Positions 63,920-64,000 of a stretch of 64,000 nucleotides of DNA are shown piece after piece (the stretch's first letter is position 1; the number at the start of each line of letters is the position of its first letter). This DNA is from Cohnella zeiphila. Its GTDB lineage: Bacteria > Bacillota > Bacilli > Paenibacillales > Paenibacillaceae. The stretch lies in assembly GCF_014212055.1 (NCBI RefSeq), contig NZ_JACJVO010000033.1:1-64000 (forward strand), in the 5' to 3' direction. The notes under the pieces were generated by a model. It searched no databases, was not told the origin of the DNA, and worked only from the letters and a program-made list of their open reading frames with translations. Made by a program: the position numbers and the translations under genes.

Positions 63920-64000
63920 ATGATGACTCGTTTTGTATGAACTGCACCTGGCATGGAAAGAAAGATTCCCCTTTGTTGCTTAGAACTCCTCATTAAGTTG

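Noticed and set aside
1-64000. CRISPR arrays, tRNA or rRNA genes, integrases, complete IS elements
   Set aside because: Looked for regularly spaced repeats, cloverleaf ends with CCA-type acceptors, rRNA landmarks and DDE or tyrosine recombinase motifs; none was found.

Overview
The window looks like chromosome of a high-G+C Paenibacillaceae member (Cohnella or Paenibacillus type). This is inferred from two LplA/LplB/LplC-type sugar importers each with a YesM/YesN two-component pair, a Bce-type detoxification module, DUF2642 (spore-coat type) proteins, strong AGGAGG-like ribosome binding sites and many GTG/TTG starts. No rRNA, tRNA, CRISPR array or complete insertion sequence was seen. Most of the window is G+C rich; about 39-44 kb and 50.2-53.6 kb are visibly A+T richer and look acquired.

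Layout. (1) 0.2-4.8 kb: BceS/BceR two-component genes divergent from a BceA/BceB ABC transporter, with a large palindrome between them. (2) 4.8-12.7 kb: a glycan-decoration cluster with three glycosyltransferase genes (one a double-domain fusion), a sulfotransferase, a methyltransferase and two DUF2642 proteins; a spore-surface role is inferred. (3) 12.8-17.3 kb: housekeeping and stress genes, including a FusB-type EF-G-binding protein behind a leader peptide and a hairpin that hides its ribosome binding site, an acid-phosphatase-like protein with a COG4705 membrane protein, a cation diffusion facilitator and a DinB protein. (4) 17.4-20.6 kb: a gene graveyard (DHFR-like, Ltp-like and XRE-regulator relics) around a glycosidase-like gene that seems broken at its 3' end.

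(5) 20.7-38.8 kb: one long minus-strand catabolic locus reading sensor kinase, AraC-type response regulator, lipoprotein binding protein, two permeases, a 1544-residue secreted DUF5722-SGNH fusion, a TIM-barrel isomerase and two GH78 alpha-L-rhamnosidases. Its make-up points to import and breakdown of a rhamnose-containing, probably acetylated, plant polysaccharide. A cre-like site sits just after the binding-protein promoter. (6) 39.0-43.2 kb: an A+T-rich island bounded by two copies of a ~135-bp element encoding a 37-residue membrane peptide. It holds a Fic-domain protein with an eCIS-effector-like N-terminus, an SRAP relic and an esterase. (7) 43.9-50.0 kb: VOC, SRPBCC, SigX5-like sigma factor, SDR/TetR divergon, nitrilase with a coupled 55-residue membrane protein, and a DUF92 protein. 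(8) 50.2-53.6 kb: a membrane KAP-family NTPase with an ExoX-C/zinc-ribbon protein, a candidate defence pair. (9) 53.8-63.7 kb: a second minus-strand carbohydrate locus that starts with an internally deleted GH2 relic and continues with two permeases, a binding lipoprotein, a YesM/YesN pair and an unrecognised (alpha/alpha)-barrel-like glycosidase.

Best candidates for something undescribed are the KAP/ExoX-C pair, the Fic effector in its repeat-bounded island, the 37-residue membrane peptide, and the FusB-type attenuator leader.
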